Positions 53,181 through 61,273 of a DNA stretch of 64,000 nt are shown piece by piece. The first letter of the stretch is position 1; each line of letters begins with the position of its first letter. The position numbers and the translations under genes are program-made. Under the pieces are notes generated by a model. It was not told where the DNA came from. It saw only the letters and a list, made by a program, of their open reading frames with translations, and did not search any database. Source of the DNA: Pseudomonas sp. (GTDB lineage Bacteria; Pseudomonadota; Gammaproteobacteria; Pseudomonadales; Pseudomonadaceae). The stretch covers positions 62,001-126,000 of the forward strand of contig NZ_JAUXXP010000084.1 in the NCBI RefSeq assembly GCF_030684895.1, written 5' to 3'.

Positions 53181-54989
53181 ATGAGCAAGAAGATCACCGT
53201 CACCGATACCATCCTGCGCGATGCCCACCAGTCGATCATCGCCACGCGCATGCGCCTGGACGACATGCTGCCGATCTGCGCCAAGCTCGATCAGGTCGGC
53301 TACTGGTCGCTGGAAGTCTGGGGCGGCGCGACCTTCGATGCCTGCGTGCGCTTCCTCAAGGAAGACCCCTGGGAGCGTCTGCGCAAACTCAAGGCCGGCT
53401 TGCCCAACACCCGCCTGCAGATGTTGCTGCGCGGGCAGAACCTGCTCGGTTATCGCCACTACAGCGACGACGTGGTGCGCGCCTTTGTGGCCAAGGCGGC
53501 GGTCAATGGCATCGACGTGTTCCGCATCTTCGATGCGATGAACGATGTGCGAAACCTGCGCGTGTCCATCGAGGCGGTGAAGGCCGCTGGCAAACATGCC
53601 CAGGGCACCATCGCCTACACCACCAGCCCGGTGCACACCGTCGAGGCCTTCGTGAAGCAGGCCAAGGCCATGCAGGCCATGGGCATCGACTCTATAGCGA
53701 TCAAGGACATGGCCGGCCTGCTGACGCCCTATGCCACGGCTGATCTGGTCAAGGCATTGAAGGCGGAAGTCGACCTGCCGGTGTTTATCCACAGCCACGA
53801 CACCGCCGGCATGGGCTCGATGTGCCAGCTCAAGGCGATTGAAGCCGGTGCCGACCATATCGACACCGCCATCTCCAGCTTCGCCTGGGGCACCAGCCAC
53901 CCCGGCACCGAGTCGATGGTCGCCGCGCTCAAGGGCAGTGAATACGACACCGGCCTCGACCTGGCGTTGATCCAGGAGATCGGTCTGTACTTCCACGCGG
54001 TGCGCAAGAAGTACCACCAGTTCGAAAGCGAATTCACTGCCGTGGACACCCGCGTGCAGGTCAACCAGGTGCCGGGCGGGATGATGTCCAACCTGGCCAA
54101 CCAGCTCAAAGAGCAGGGCGCGCTGAACCGCATCAACGAAGTGTTCGCGGAAATCCCGCGGGTGCGTGAAGACCTCGGCTTCCCGCCGCTGGTTACGCCG
54201 ACCTCGCAGATTGTCGGCACTCAGGCGGTGTTCAACGTGCTGGCTGGCGAGCGCTACAAGACCATCACCAATGAGGTGAAGCTCTACCTGCAAGGCCGCT
54301 ACGGCCTGGCGCCGGGCAAGGTCAACGAACAGCTGCGCAAGCAGGCGATTGGCAGCGAAGACGTCATCGAAGTGCGCCCGGCTGATCTGATCAAGCCGGA
54401 AATGGCCAAGCTGCGTGAGGAGATTGGCAGCCTGGCTTCGTGTGAAGAAGACGTGCTGACTTACGCCATGTTCCCGGATATCGGGCGCAAGTTCCTTGAA
54501 GAGCGTGCCGCCGGCACCTTGACCCCGGAAGTGCTGCTGCCAATCCCGGAAGCCGGCGGCATGGCCCCGGCTGGTGGTGAAGGCGTGCCGACCGAGTTTG
54601 TGGTGGATGTGCACGGCGAAAGCTACCGCGTCGACATTACCGGTGTTGGCGTGAAGAGCGATGGCAAGCGCCACTTCTATCTGTCCATCGACGGCATGCC
54701 GGAAGAAGTGGTGTTCGAGCCGCTGAATGATTTCGTCGCGGGCGCCAGCGGTAAGCGCAAGCAAGCCAGCGCGCCGGGCGATGTCAGTACCAGCATGCCG
54801 GGCAATATCGTCGATGTGCTGGTTAAGGTTGGCGACACGGTCAAGGCCGGTCAGGCAGTGCTGATCAGCGAAGCAATGAAGATGGAAACCGAAGTGCAGG
54901 CACCGATTGCCGGCACCGTGACGGCGGTGCATGTGGCCAAGGGCGACCGGGTCAATCCGGGCGATGTACTGGTGGAAATCGAAGGTTAA
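53181..54989 (+). CDS. oadA: Pyruvate carboxylase subunit B / oxaloacetate decarboxylase alpha-type (carboxyltransferase + BCCP)
   Basis: 602 residues. An N-terminal DRE-TIM carboxyltransferase (TDTILRDAHQSIIATRMR, then FIHSHDTAGMG) with the metal Asp/His set and the catalytic Lys region IAIKDMAGLLTP; a conserved PycA-interaction domain (~310-460); and a C-terminal biotinyl domain with SEAMKMETE (biotin Lys ~566). With PycA it makes oxaloacetate from pyruvate, refilling the TCA cycle. No OadB/OadG sodium-pump subunits follow, which supports the carboxylase role. GGAG precedes the ATG at 53181. Confidence 0.93.
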   Translation: MSKKITVTDTILRDAHQSIIATRMRLDDMLPICAKLDQVGYWSLEVWGGATFDACVRFLKEDPWERLRKLKAGLPNTRLQMLLRGQNLLGYRHYSDDVVRAFVAKAAVNGIDVFRIFDAMNDVRNLRVSIEAVKAAGKHAQGTIAYTTSPVHTVEAFVKQAKAMQAMGIDSIAIKDMAGLLTPYATADLVKALKAEVDLPVFIHSHDTAGMGSMCQLKAIEAGADHIDTAISSFAWGTSHPGTESMVAALKGSEYDTGLDLALIQEIGLYFHAVRKKYHQFESEFTAVDTRVQVNQVPGGMMSNLANQLKEQGALNRINEVFAEIPRVREDLGFPPLVTPTSQIVGTQAVFNVLAGERYKTITNEVKLYLQGRYGLAPGKVNEQLRKQAIGSEDVIEVRPADLIKPEMAKLREEIGSLASCEEDVLTYAMFPDIGRKFLEERAAGTLTPEVLLPIPEAGGMAPAGGEGVPTEFVVDVHGESYRVDITGVGVKSDGKRHFYLSIDGMPEEVVFEPLNDFVAGASGKRKQASAPGDVSTSMPGNIVDVLVKVGDTVKAGQAVLISEAMKMETEVQAPIAGTVTAVHVAKGDRVNPGDVLVEIEG

Positions 54990-54994
54990 CCTCG

Positions 54995-55048
54995 GAAGCC
55001 CCGGCTGTTTGAACAGGCATTTGAATGGTTTTTTTGGGGCTTCTTTTT
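54995..55048 (+). terminator. Terminator after pycB
   Basis: GAAGCCCC (54995-55002) pairs with GGGGCTTC (55036-55043), followed by TTTTT. The 33-base loop contains a smaller hairpin, CTGTTTGAACAG. Confidence 0.65.
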
Positions 55049-55095
55049 ACACCGCCGGCGCGGCTCATTTTCGCGCCAGCATGGGTTTTTAGGCC

Positions 55096-55176
55096 AAGTG
55101 CCTGGGCAAGTCTCGCGAGCTAGAGCCTGCTTTCAACGCAGCAGGGCCGACGCGCAGCAGACGTTGCCTAGGTACT
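55096..55176. repeat. Short copy of the dispersed element, inside a different palindrome
   Basis: The core GCGAGCTAGAGCCTG...AACGCAGCAGGGCCGACGCGCA shares both inner ends with the 33502-33716 element but lacks its middle. Its flanking arms AAGTGCCTGGGCAAGTCT and AGACGTTGCCTAGGTACTT pair with each other and differ from the arms of the full copy. It lies between the pycB terminator and sbtA. The rest of 54990-55375 holds no gene. Confidence 0.6.
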
Positions 55177-55375
55177 TGTTGCCTGAGTCCCCTGGGAGCC
55201 TATGGCTCCTTTTTTTCGGTTATGCCCCGCTGTGCAGGGTTCTGCTGTTCTCAGCAGGAGACTGGGCAAAACTGCGGGTATCAGCACAACGCGTGGTGGG
55301 GGCATGACCTTTTATTCGAGCAGGTGGTGGCGCGGTGGGCGTCTTAATAGCAGTTCAATACGGGAGCAATGCGCG

Positions 55376-56317
55376 GTGAGTCTGGATCCGGTGGTGCTGT
55401 TCTTTGTCTTCGGCCTGTTGGCGGGTTTGCTGAAAAGCGAGTTGAAACTGCCGCCCGCGCTGTATGAAACGCTGTCGATCATTCTGCTGCTGGCCATTGG
55501 GCTGCACGGCGGCGTGGAGCTGGCCGAGCAAGCCAGTTGGCAGTTGCTCGGCCAGGCGGCCTGGGTGCTGGGCCTGGGTGTGGCGCTGCCGCTGCTGGCC
55601 TTCGGTGTGCTGCGCGGCCTGGGGTTCGACCGGGTCAACGCGGCGGCGGTAGCAGCGCACTATGGCTCGGTCAGTGCCGGTACCTTTGCCGTGGTGGTGG
55701 CCTATATGTTGGCCAAGGGCATCGAGTTTGAGAGCTATATGCCGCTGTTTGTCGCCATTCTGGAAATCCCGGCGATTCTGGTCGGTATCCTGCTGGCCAA
55801 GGGTATTGCCCGCGACACTGACTGGGGCGAGCTGGGTCGGGAAATCTTTCTCGGCAAGAGCATCATGCTGCTGCTCGGTGGCCTGATCATCGGTGCGATT
55901 GCCGGCAAGGAGGCGATCAAACCGCTGGAGCCGTTCTACACCAGCATGTTCAAGCCGGTGCTGGCGCTGTTCCTGCTGGAGATGGGCCTGATCGCCTCCG
56001 GTCAGCTCGGCTCGCTCCGGCAGTTCGGCCTGCGTCTGCTCGGTTTTGCCCTGCTGATGCCGCTGCTGGGCGCACTGATCGGCGCCTTGCTTGGTCGCTT
56101 TATGGGGCTGAGCCTGGGCGGTACAGCGGTGTTGGCCACACTGGCGGCGTCGGCGTCTTATATCGCCGTGCCGGCGGCCTTGCGCCTGGCATTGCCCGAG
56201 GCGAATCCGTCGCTGTCGCTGACGGCGTCGCTGGGCATCACCTTTCCCTTCAATATCATCGTCGGCATTCCGTTATACCTGATGCTGGCCGAACAGCTGC
56301 TGGCCTGGGGGCTCTGA
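55376..56317 (+). CDS. Sodium-dependent bicarbonate permease (SbtA-like)
   Basis: 313 residues and about ten membrane helices in two inverted halves. It starts SLDPVVLFFVFGLLAGLLKSELKLP with the family's IGLHGGVELAEQ, AHYGSVSAGTFAVV and AASASYIAVPAALRLALPEANPSLSLTASLGITFPFNI. SbtA imports bicarbonate with sodium in cyanobacteria. Next to pyruvate carboxylase, a bicarbonate supply role is natural. GTG start with GGGAG nine bases before it. The SbtB-like gene starts one base after its stop. Confidence 0.88.
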   Translation: MSLDPVVLFFVFGLLAGLLKSELKLPPALYETLSIILLLAIGLHGGVELAEQASWQLLGQAAWVLGLGVALPLLAFGVLRGLGFDRVNAAAVAAHYGSVSAGTFAVVVAYMLAKGIEFESYMPLFVAILEIPAILVGILLAKGIARDTDWGELGREIFLGKSIMLLLGGLIIGAIAGKEAIKPLEPFYTSMFKPVLALFLLEMGLIASGQLGSLRQFGLRLLGFALLMPLLGALIGALLGRFMGLSLGGTAVLATLAASASYIAVPAALRLALPEANPSLSLTASLGITFPFNIIVGIPLYLMLAEQLLAWGL

Positions 56318-56318
56318 A

Positions 56319-56621
56319 ATGGACGCACATATCCGCACCCTGCTTACCGTGATCTGCGAAGCCGCGCTGGAGAAAAAGCTGGTGGCTGATCTGGAGCAGC
56401 TCGGAGCGCCGGGCTGGACCATCTCCGATGCCCGTGGCCGGGGTGGTCGCGGCGTGCGCAGCGCCGGTTGGGACACCGAAGGCAATATTCGCGTGGAGAT
56501 CATCTGCACCCGTGATATCGCCGAGCGCATCGCCGGCCATCTGCAGGCGCGCTACTACGCCAACTTTGCCATGGTCTGCTACCTGGCCCAGGTTGAAGTG
56601 CTGCGCGCGGAAAAATTCTAG
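56319..56621 (+). CDS. PII-like regulator (SbtB-like)
   Basis: 100 residues with the ferredoxin-like PII fold: IRTLLTVICEAALEKKLVADLEQLGAPGWTISDARGRGGRGVRSAGWD. The T-loop is short, and EGNIRVEIICTRDIAERIAGHLQARYYANFAMVCYLAQVEVL completes the fold. SbtB binds adenyl nucleotides, including cAMP, and gates SbtA. It lies one base after sbtA, a coupling that supports the pair. Confidence 0.87.
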   Translation: MDAHIRTLLTVICEAALEKKLVADLEQLGAPGWTISDARGRGGRGVRSAGWDTEGNIRVEIICTRDIAERIAGHLQARYYANFAMVCYLAQVEVLRAEKF

Positions 56622-56633
56622 CGGCAACCGCCC

Positions 56634-56703
56634 CCCGGATTGCGCCAAGGCTTATCCGGGCTACGGTGATGAGTAGCCCGAACAAGCGCTAGCGCAGTCC
56701 GGG
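56634..56703. repeat. REPIN 1 near RAYT
   Basis: Two REP halves in inverted order, CCCGGATTGCGCCAAGGC... and ...AGCGCAGTCCGGG, with TTATCCGGGCTAC/GTAGCCCGAACAAGC between. Likely substrate of the adjacent RAYT. Confidence 0.8.
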
Positions 56704-56753
56704 ATTGTGGGTGATGCCAGCGCGCACTCATCTGGCTTGTCAGTGTGGCGCTT

Positions 56754-56823
56754 CCCGGATTGCGCCAAGGCTTATCTGGGCTACGGCGAGGAGTAACCCG
56801 AACAAGCATTTAGCGCAGTCCGG
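56754..56823. repeat. REPIN 2, immediately upstream of RAYT
   Basis: Same structure as REPIN 1 with small changes (TTATCTGGGCTAC, GTAACCCGAACAAGC); it ends 15 bases before the RAYT ribosome site. Confidence 0.8.
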
Positions 56824-56847
56824 GGCATAACCAACAAGGAGGTTGGC

Positions 56848-57372
56848 ATGGTCAATTACCGGCGGATGCGCGTGGCGGGTGGCACCTATTTCTTCACGTT
56901 GACCTTGAAGGATCGGCGTAGCGATCTGCTGGTAAGGCATATTGATTTGCTGCGTGACGCTTTGCGCCAAGTGAAGCGGCGGCGGCCATTTACGTTATCG
57001 GCCGTGGTGGTTATGCCCGACCACGTGCATCTGTTGTTGCAATTGCCCGAGACGGATACCAACTACTCGGCTCGTTTGCGTGATTTCAAAATGCTATTCG
57101 TCAAGGCTTTACGTGCTGCTGGCGAACCCATCCGGTCGGGGGTACGGGGTGATGCGGGGATCTGGCAGGCGCGCTTCTGGGAGCATACGATCCGTGATGA
57201 GCGCGATCTTGCGGCCCATATCGATTACATCCACTTCAATTCGGTCAAGCATGGGCATGTGTCGCGGGCAGTGGACTGGCCTTATTCCAGCTTCCATCGC
57301 TATGTGCGCCAAGGTCTATTGTCCGGCGATTGGGCTGGCGGTGAAGGGCTTGAGCTGGCCGGTGACGGTTGA
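56848..57372 (+). CDS. REP-associated tyrosine transposase (RAYT)
   Basis: 174 residues of the IS200/IS605-like Y1 transposase superfamily, group of RAYTs. The HUH metal motif is in [13 protein letters not shown] (about residues 55-65), and the catalytic Tyr is in [13 protein letters not shown] (~124-135), followed by [10 protein letters not shown]. RAYTs nick and move REP/REPIN hairpins as single strands and are kept as single copies. REPINs lie on both sides (56634, 56754, 57380), matching this. AGGAGG lies before the ATG. Confidence 0.92.
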   Translation: MVNYRRMRVAGGTYFFTLTLKDRRSDLLVRHIDLLRDALRQVKRRRPFTLSAVVVMPDHVHLLLQLPETDTNYSARLRDFKMLFVKALRAAGEPIRSGVRGDAGIWQARFWEHTIRDERDLAAHIDYIHFNSVKHGHVSRAVDWPYSSFHRYVRQGLLSGDWAGGEGLELAGDG

Positions 57373-57379
57373 GCCACCT

Positions 57380-57451
57380 CCCGGATTGCGCCAAGGCTTA
57401 TCCGGGCTACAGCGGACGATGTAGCCCGAACAAGCGTGAGCGCAGTCCGGG
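57380..57451. repeat. REPIN 3, downstream of RAYT
   Basis: CCCGGATTGCGCCAAGGC and AGCGCAGTCCGGG in inverted order, beginning eight bases after the RAYT stop. Confidence 0.8.
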
Positions 57452-57542
57452 ATTGATTGGCGCGGGGTGTGATCAGCGCCGTCGGGCAAGCGTCTATCTG
57501 CCATTGTCCGAGGCGCGCTCGGACCTTGTGGCGAGCCTAAGC

Positions 57543-58451
57543 ATGCAAGCGCTGTTGAATGAAATTCTGGATCAAGTCCGTCCGCTGATCGGCCAGGGCA
57601 AGGTGGCCGATTACATCCCGGCGCTGGCCGATGTGCCGGCCAACCAGCTGGGCATTGCGGTGTACAGCAACGACGGCGAGCTGTACTGCGCCGGTGATGC
57701 CGATACGGCGTTCTCCGTGCAGAGCATTTCCAAGGTGTTCAGCCTGGTGCAGGCGATTGAGCATTCCGGTGAGGATATCTGGCAGCGCCTGGGCCACGAG
57801 CCGTCTGGCCAACCGTTCAATTCGCTGGTGCAGCTGGAGTTCGAGCGTGGCCGCCCGCGCAATCCGTTTATCAACGCCGGTGCCCTGGTGATCTGCGATA
57901 TCAACCAGTCGCGCTTTGCCGCGCCGGTGCTGTCGATGCGCGACTTTGTGCGACGTTTGGCCGGTAATCCCGAGGTGGTTGTGGACCGGCACGTGGCTGA
58001 GTCGGAATACCAGCACCGGGCGCGTAACGCGGCGGCGGCTTACCTGATGCAGTCTTTCGGCAATTTCCATAACGATGTAGAGGCGGTGCTGCGCAGCTAT
58101 TTCAGCTACTGCGCGCTGCGTATGAGCTGCGTCGATCTGGCGCGGGCGTTCTGCTTTCTGGCCAACGACGGCTTCTGCAAACACAGCGGCGCGCAGATTC
58201 TCAGCGCGCGGCAGAGCAAGCAGGTCAACGCGATCATGGCCACCAGCGGCCTGTATGACGAGGCGGGCAACTTTGCCTACCGCGTCGGCTTGCCGGGCAA
58301 GAGCGGCGTCGGCGGCGGTATCGTCGCCGTGGTACCGGGACGGTTCAGCGTGTGCGTGTGGTCGCCGGAGCTGAACGCCGCCGGCAACTCCCTGGCCGGG
58401 ATCAAGGCACTGGAACTGCTGAGCGAGCGGATTGGCTGGTCGGTGTTCTGA
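57543..58451 (+). CDS. glsA: Glutaminase (GlsA/GlsB type)
   Basis: 302 residues, the usual length of bacterial glutaminases. It hydrolyses glutamine to glutamate and ammonia in the cytosol. The serine-dependent beta-lactamase-like fold shows [11 protein letters not shown] (Ser-x-x-Lys, ~58-66), [11 protein letters not shown], the Asn/Tyr-containing [13 protein letters not shown] and [24 protein letters not shown]. The start at 57543 is fixed by homology ([12 protein letters not shown]); longer frames run through REPIN 3. Confidence 0.94.
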   Translation: MQALLNEILDQVRPLIGQGKVADYIPALADVPANQLGIAVYSNDGELYCAGDADTAFSVQSISKVFSLVQAIEHSGEDIWQRLGHEPSGQPFNSLVQLEFERGRPRNPFINAGALVICDINQSRFAAPVLSMRDFVRRLAGNPEVVVDRHVAESEYQHRARNAAAAYLMQSFGNFHNDVEAVLRSYFSYCALRMSCVDLARAFCFLANDGFCKHSGAQILSARQSKQVNAIMATSGLYDEAGNFAYRVGLPGKSGVGGGIVAVVPGRFSVCVWSPELNAAGNSLAGIKALELLSERIGWSVF

Positions 58452-58481
58452 CGGCGCCGCGCCTATCGCGCCTATGACGGA

Positions 58482-58832
58482 TCAGTCGGCCATTGGCTCC
58501 GCTGATTCGTCGGTTGCAGGTGCCTCTTCCTGCGGCGCTTTCTCGGTCTTTTCACAGATGCCGTTGGCACCCTGTTTACCGGTGTAGGAGACCGTCGGCG
58601 CGCCGGCGGCATTCAGGCTGATGGACAAGGTCACGCCTTCACCCTTGGCCTCGAAGAACTGCTCGCTGAGCTTGTGCAGAACGAGCGGCTTGTCGTTGAC
58701 ATAGACCGGGCCGCCGGCCTCGGCGCGCACGCTGAGGTCGGACGGGCAGGTGACCTCGAATGCCGGCAGATTGGCAGCGTGGGCCATACCGCTGGCAGTT
58801 AATAGGGCAATGAGGGTGGGTAGTCTGTTCAT
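58482..58832 (-). CDS. Secreted hypothetical protein
   Basis: 116 residues with a signal peptide (MNRLPTLIALLTASGMAHA). The mature part (NLPAFEVTCPSDLSVRAEAG...) has two cysteines (VTCPSD, GICEKT) and a Glu/Pro/Ala-rich acidic tail. No family was recognised. GGAG lies seven bases before the ATG. It lies downstream of the tandem-HTH regulator on the same strand and may share its operon. Confidence 0.68.
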   Translation of the reverse strand: MNRLPTLIALLTASGMAHAANLPAFEVTCPSDLSVRAEAGGPVYVNDKPLVLHKLSEQFFEAKGEGVTLSISLNAAGAPTVSYTGKQGANGICEKTEKAPQEEAPATDESAEPMAD

Positions 58833-58890
58833 GCAGTAGCTCCAGGCAGGGCGGCGGGCAAAGACCGCCCCGTTAGCAGCGGCCTGAATA

Positions 58891-59403
58891 TCAACTAAGC
58901 AGCCGGCCGTGACCTTGTCCAACTGCTGCGGCCGTTGCCCGATCAGCTGCGTTGTCCGTTTTCGCGGGCGCTCTCAGCGGTAGCGCCAGCCAACCGTTTG
59001 CCACCGCCTCATAGAGCAATCCGCAGATATTCGGAGCGGCAAGCTTGCCTTGCATATTGCTGCGGTGCTTGCGCACGGTCAGGTCGCTGATGCCAAGTCG
59101 GCGGGCAACTTCCTTATCGCTCAATCCTTGGGCAAACAACTGCACGATCTGTAACTCTCGCTCACTTAATTTGCCGCTCTGTAGTGGTACTTTGTTAGTT
59201 GTTTCAAGTGTCGATAAAGTTTCCAGATAATAAATAGCCAATTGCGCAGATTTATTCAGTGAAAGTTTGCTGTGCAAGTTTTCTCGATGCTTCCTGGCGG
59301 TACTTATAGATACGCACAATAGTGCAGATATATCCCGATCTGTGCAGCCGCGGGCGATAAGTGATAGGGCCTGAAGCTCGCGTGACGTAAGCACATTACC
59401 CAT
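58891..59403 (-). CDS. Regulator with two tandem LuxR-type HTH domains
   Basis: 170 residues consisting of two complete LuxR C-terminal DNA-binding domains in tandem and no sensor. The first (residues 5-60) reads LTSRELQALSLIARGCTDRDISALLCVSISTARKHRENLHSKL. The second (~79-130) reads LSERELQIVQLFAQGLSDKEVARRLGISDLTVRKHRSNMQGKL. Each keeps the E-L...G and T-V/A-RKH features. A Thr/Ala-rich tail follows. The arrangement is unusual, since LuxR HTH domains normally dimerise. It diverges from the unknown gene at 59647, a likely target. Confidence 0.85.
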   Translation of the reverse strand: MGNVLTSRELQALSLIARGCTDRDISALLCVSISTARKHRENLHSKLSLNKSAQLAIYYLETLSTLETTNKVPLQSGKLSERELQIVQLFAQGLSDKEVARRLGISDLTVRKHRSNMQGKLAAPNICGLLYEAVANGWLALPLRAPAKTDNAADRATAAAVGQGHGRLLS

Positions 59404-59511
59404 CCTTGCTGATGCGGCAGAGAGGATTGGAAGTTAGCGCTTGCCAAGTAACAAAGCGAGATGGAAATACTTCCCCAGATATACCGAATTTGCCCAATAT
59501 CCAGTTATCCG

Positions 59512-59542
59512 GTTAGTCGCCAGAGTTTAATCGTCGACTAAC
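59512..59542. promoter_or_regulatory. Candidate operator: inverted repeat GTTAGTCG...CGACTAAC
   Basis: Perfect 8-bp arms (59512-59519, 59535-59542) are separated by 15 bases, between the tandem-HTH regulator and the divergent gene at 59647. This is a plausible binding site but not a known consensus. Confidence 0.4.
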
Positions 59543-59646
59543 TCCATGGGGCTCATCAGGGCTGCAAACGAGTTGCCTTATTCGGCGTACGTGCCGCGGC
59601 ATGAGTTGCGGTGCACTCCATTTAGATAACTGCAAGGATTACAGTC

Positions 59647-60708
59647 ATGAATTGGAATCGTACGTTTACCGATCTTCTGCGCGCCGGCCGTCCTGCTTAC
59701 TGGGGCAATTGGACCCTCGACCCCAAGTTCAAGGTCGGTGCCGTCGGTATTGTTTCTCCGGATAGCGGGGATTTCACCCTGGTGCAGGAAGCCACGCCGG
59801 GCATCGCCATCAGCAGCCGTGGTGTGCCTAACCAGTGGAAGCTTTCTTCCAGCAACGTCAAACGCAGCCAGGCCAACGTCAACCTGGATGGTTCGGCCAC
59901 TGATCCGGAGAGCGGCACCAAAATCACCGCCGGCACGGAAATCACCTGGGAGTTCGCCAATGTCGGCTCGATGGCCTCGGAGTTCGGCATTTCCAGCGAG
60001 AGCTTTATCAGTGACCTCACCGTGCTGAGCAAGCCGGAAACCCTGAGCTGGATGGCCCAGCAGGCGTCCGCAGTGAGCATGGGTAGCAGCGGCAATATCG
60101 CTCAGGGTTTCGGTGTGGTCACCAGCGTGATCTACGCCAACAGCGGCCTGAATATCGGCTCTCAGGACAACAGCTCGTCCTTTTCCATCAGCGGTTCGGC
60201 CGGTGCTGTGCAGGACATGCTGGCCGGCGCCAATGGCAAAGGCTCGTATGTCTCCTCCAAGGAGACCAAGCAGATCGACCAGCATCTTTGGCCCACCACC
60301 CCGAATAGCCTGGCCAATGGCTCGGTGCCGATTGCTTACACCTTCGCCTCTTACGACGGCAGCCTGCTGATCCCCAACTGGATTACCCGCCTGGGTGCGC
60401 TGCAGATCCTGTTCAACAACAAACCGGGCTGCACCTATATCACCGATATCAAGCTGAGCTACGACACCCCACAAGGGCCGCAGCACGAGTCGTTCTCGTT
60501 GAGCGGTGGCCTGTCCAAGACCATCGGCAATATCCCGCTGAGTGCCACCAACATCGCCGCCGAGATCAGCTTCAAAGGTGTGATCAACAGCGACAAGTAC
60601 AGCTTCAAGTGGCCGAACCCGCTTGGCCAGTGGCTGACCGGCCAGCGCGAGATCGAGATGACCGGCGTCTGGCCGGGTCAGACCCACGCCAACGATATCG
60701 CGATGTGA
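59647..60708 (+). CDS. Unrecognised beta-rich protein
   Basis: 353 residues without signal peptide or membrane helix. The sequence is rich in Ser, Gly, Thr and Asn and in alternating polar/non-polar strands (QWKLSSSNVKRSQANVNLDG; SSFSISGSAGAVQDML). Other visible segments are FTDLLRAGRPAYWGNWTLDP, PIAYTFASYDGSLLIPNW, NNKPGCTYITDI (the only Cys) and a C-terminal NPLGQWLTGQREIEMTGVWPG. I do not recognise the family. The long strand-forming hairpins recall pore-forming proteins, but that is only an impression. AAGGA precedes the ATG. A secreted small protein follows 74 bases downstream. Confidence 0.72.
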   Translation: MNWNRTFTDLLRAGRPAYWGNWTLDPKFKVGAVGIVSPDSGDFTLVQEATPGIAISSRGVPNQWKLSSSNVKRSQANVNLDGSATDPESGTKITAGTEITWEFANVGSMASEFGISSESFISDLTVLSKPETLSWMAQQASAVSMGSSGNIAQGFGVVTSVIYANSGLNIGSQDNSSSFSISGSAGAVQDMLAGANGKGSYVSSKETKQIDQHLWPTTPNSLANGSVPIAYTFASYDGSLLIPNWITRLGALQILFNNKPGCTYITDIKLSYDTPQGPQHESFSLSGGLSKTIGNIPLSATNIAAEISFKGVINSDKYSFKWPNPLGQWLTGQREIEMTGVWPGQTHANDIAM

Positions 60709-60782
60709 CATCGGCTGGGGCCAGGGCAGGCGTCCAGGTCCCAGCATTAATTGACTCGCTTAGCCCATGGAGGGCAGCAACC

Positions 60783-61187
60783 ATGCAAAATTTCCTCAAT
60801 AGCCACAAAAATATTGCCGCCTGCATCCTGCTTGCCGCGCTGTGCGCGGGCAGCGTATCGCCGGCGCAGGCCGAAGACGTTGCCAAGGGTGTGCTGATCG
60901 TGCGCGGCGGCGCCGCTAATACGAGCGCCAACTACGACAAAGAGGACCAGGACAGCAATGGTCGCCTGGAGGGTGTTTCTGTCCTGTGTGCCAGCAGCGG
61001 CAGCCAGACGGCTGCCGCCCTGGTGGCCACGGATACCACCCGCGTCTGGGGCGCTTATATGAGCGGCAACACCACCACCGTGATCAACTTCGGTGGCCAT
61101 GTGGTCAAGGACCCACTGCGCGGTAACCCCAACCACTGCCTGATCAATGGCCTGACGTTGAGTCAGATCAAGGGCATGTGGCACTGA
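60783..61187 (+). CDS. Small secreted hypothetical protein
   Basis: 134 residues with a signal peptide (NIAACILLAALCAGSVSPAQA, cleaved before EDVAKGVL). The mature domain (VLIVRGGAANTSANYDKEDQDSNGRLEG) has two cysteines (VLCASS, NHCLIN) that may bridge. No family was recognised. GGAGGG before the ATG is strong. It lies 74 bases after the unknown gene at 59647 and ends at a shared terminator, so the two likely form an operon. Confidence 0.72.
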   Translation: MQNFLNSHKNIAACILLAALCAGSVSPAQAEDVAKGVLIVRGGAANTSANYDKEDQDSNGRLEGVSVLCASSGSQTAAALVATDTTRVWGAYMSGNTTTVINFGGHVVKDPLRGNPNHCLINGLTLSQIKGMWH

Positions 61188-61198
61188 TCTGCGCGATA

Positions 61199-61229
61199 AA
61201 AAGACCGGCTCTAGGGCCGGTCTTTTATT
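61199..61229 (+). terminator. Terminator of the 59.6-61.2 kb pair
   Basis: AAAAGACCGGC / GCCGGTCTTTT with a short loop and T run, 12 bases after the stop of the secreted protein. It is symmetrical, so it can also end the convergent 8-oxoguanine deaminase transcript. Confidence 0.9.
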
Positions 61230-61273
61230 GCCTGGCATTTGGCACCTGGCAGCGCGGTGGAATAGTCGGCGTT

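Noticed and set aside
52737..54932. 731-residue open frame on the minus strand
   Set aside because: Antisense to pycA and oadA; a typical mirror frame of a high-GC gene.
59647..60708. Assignment as an aerolysin, MACPF or gasdermin-like pore-forming toxin
   Set aside because: Strand-rich composition alone is not enough; I could not find a signature motif of any of these families, so it is listed as unrecognised.
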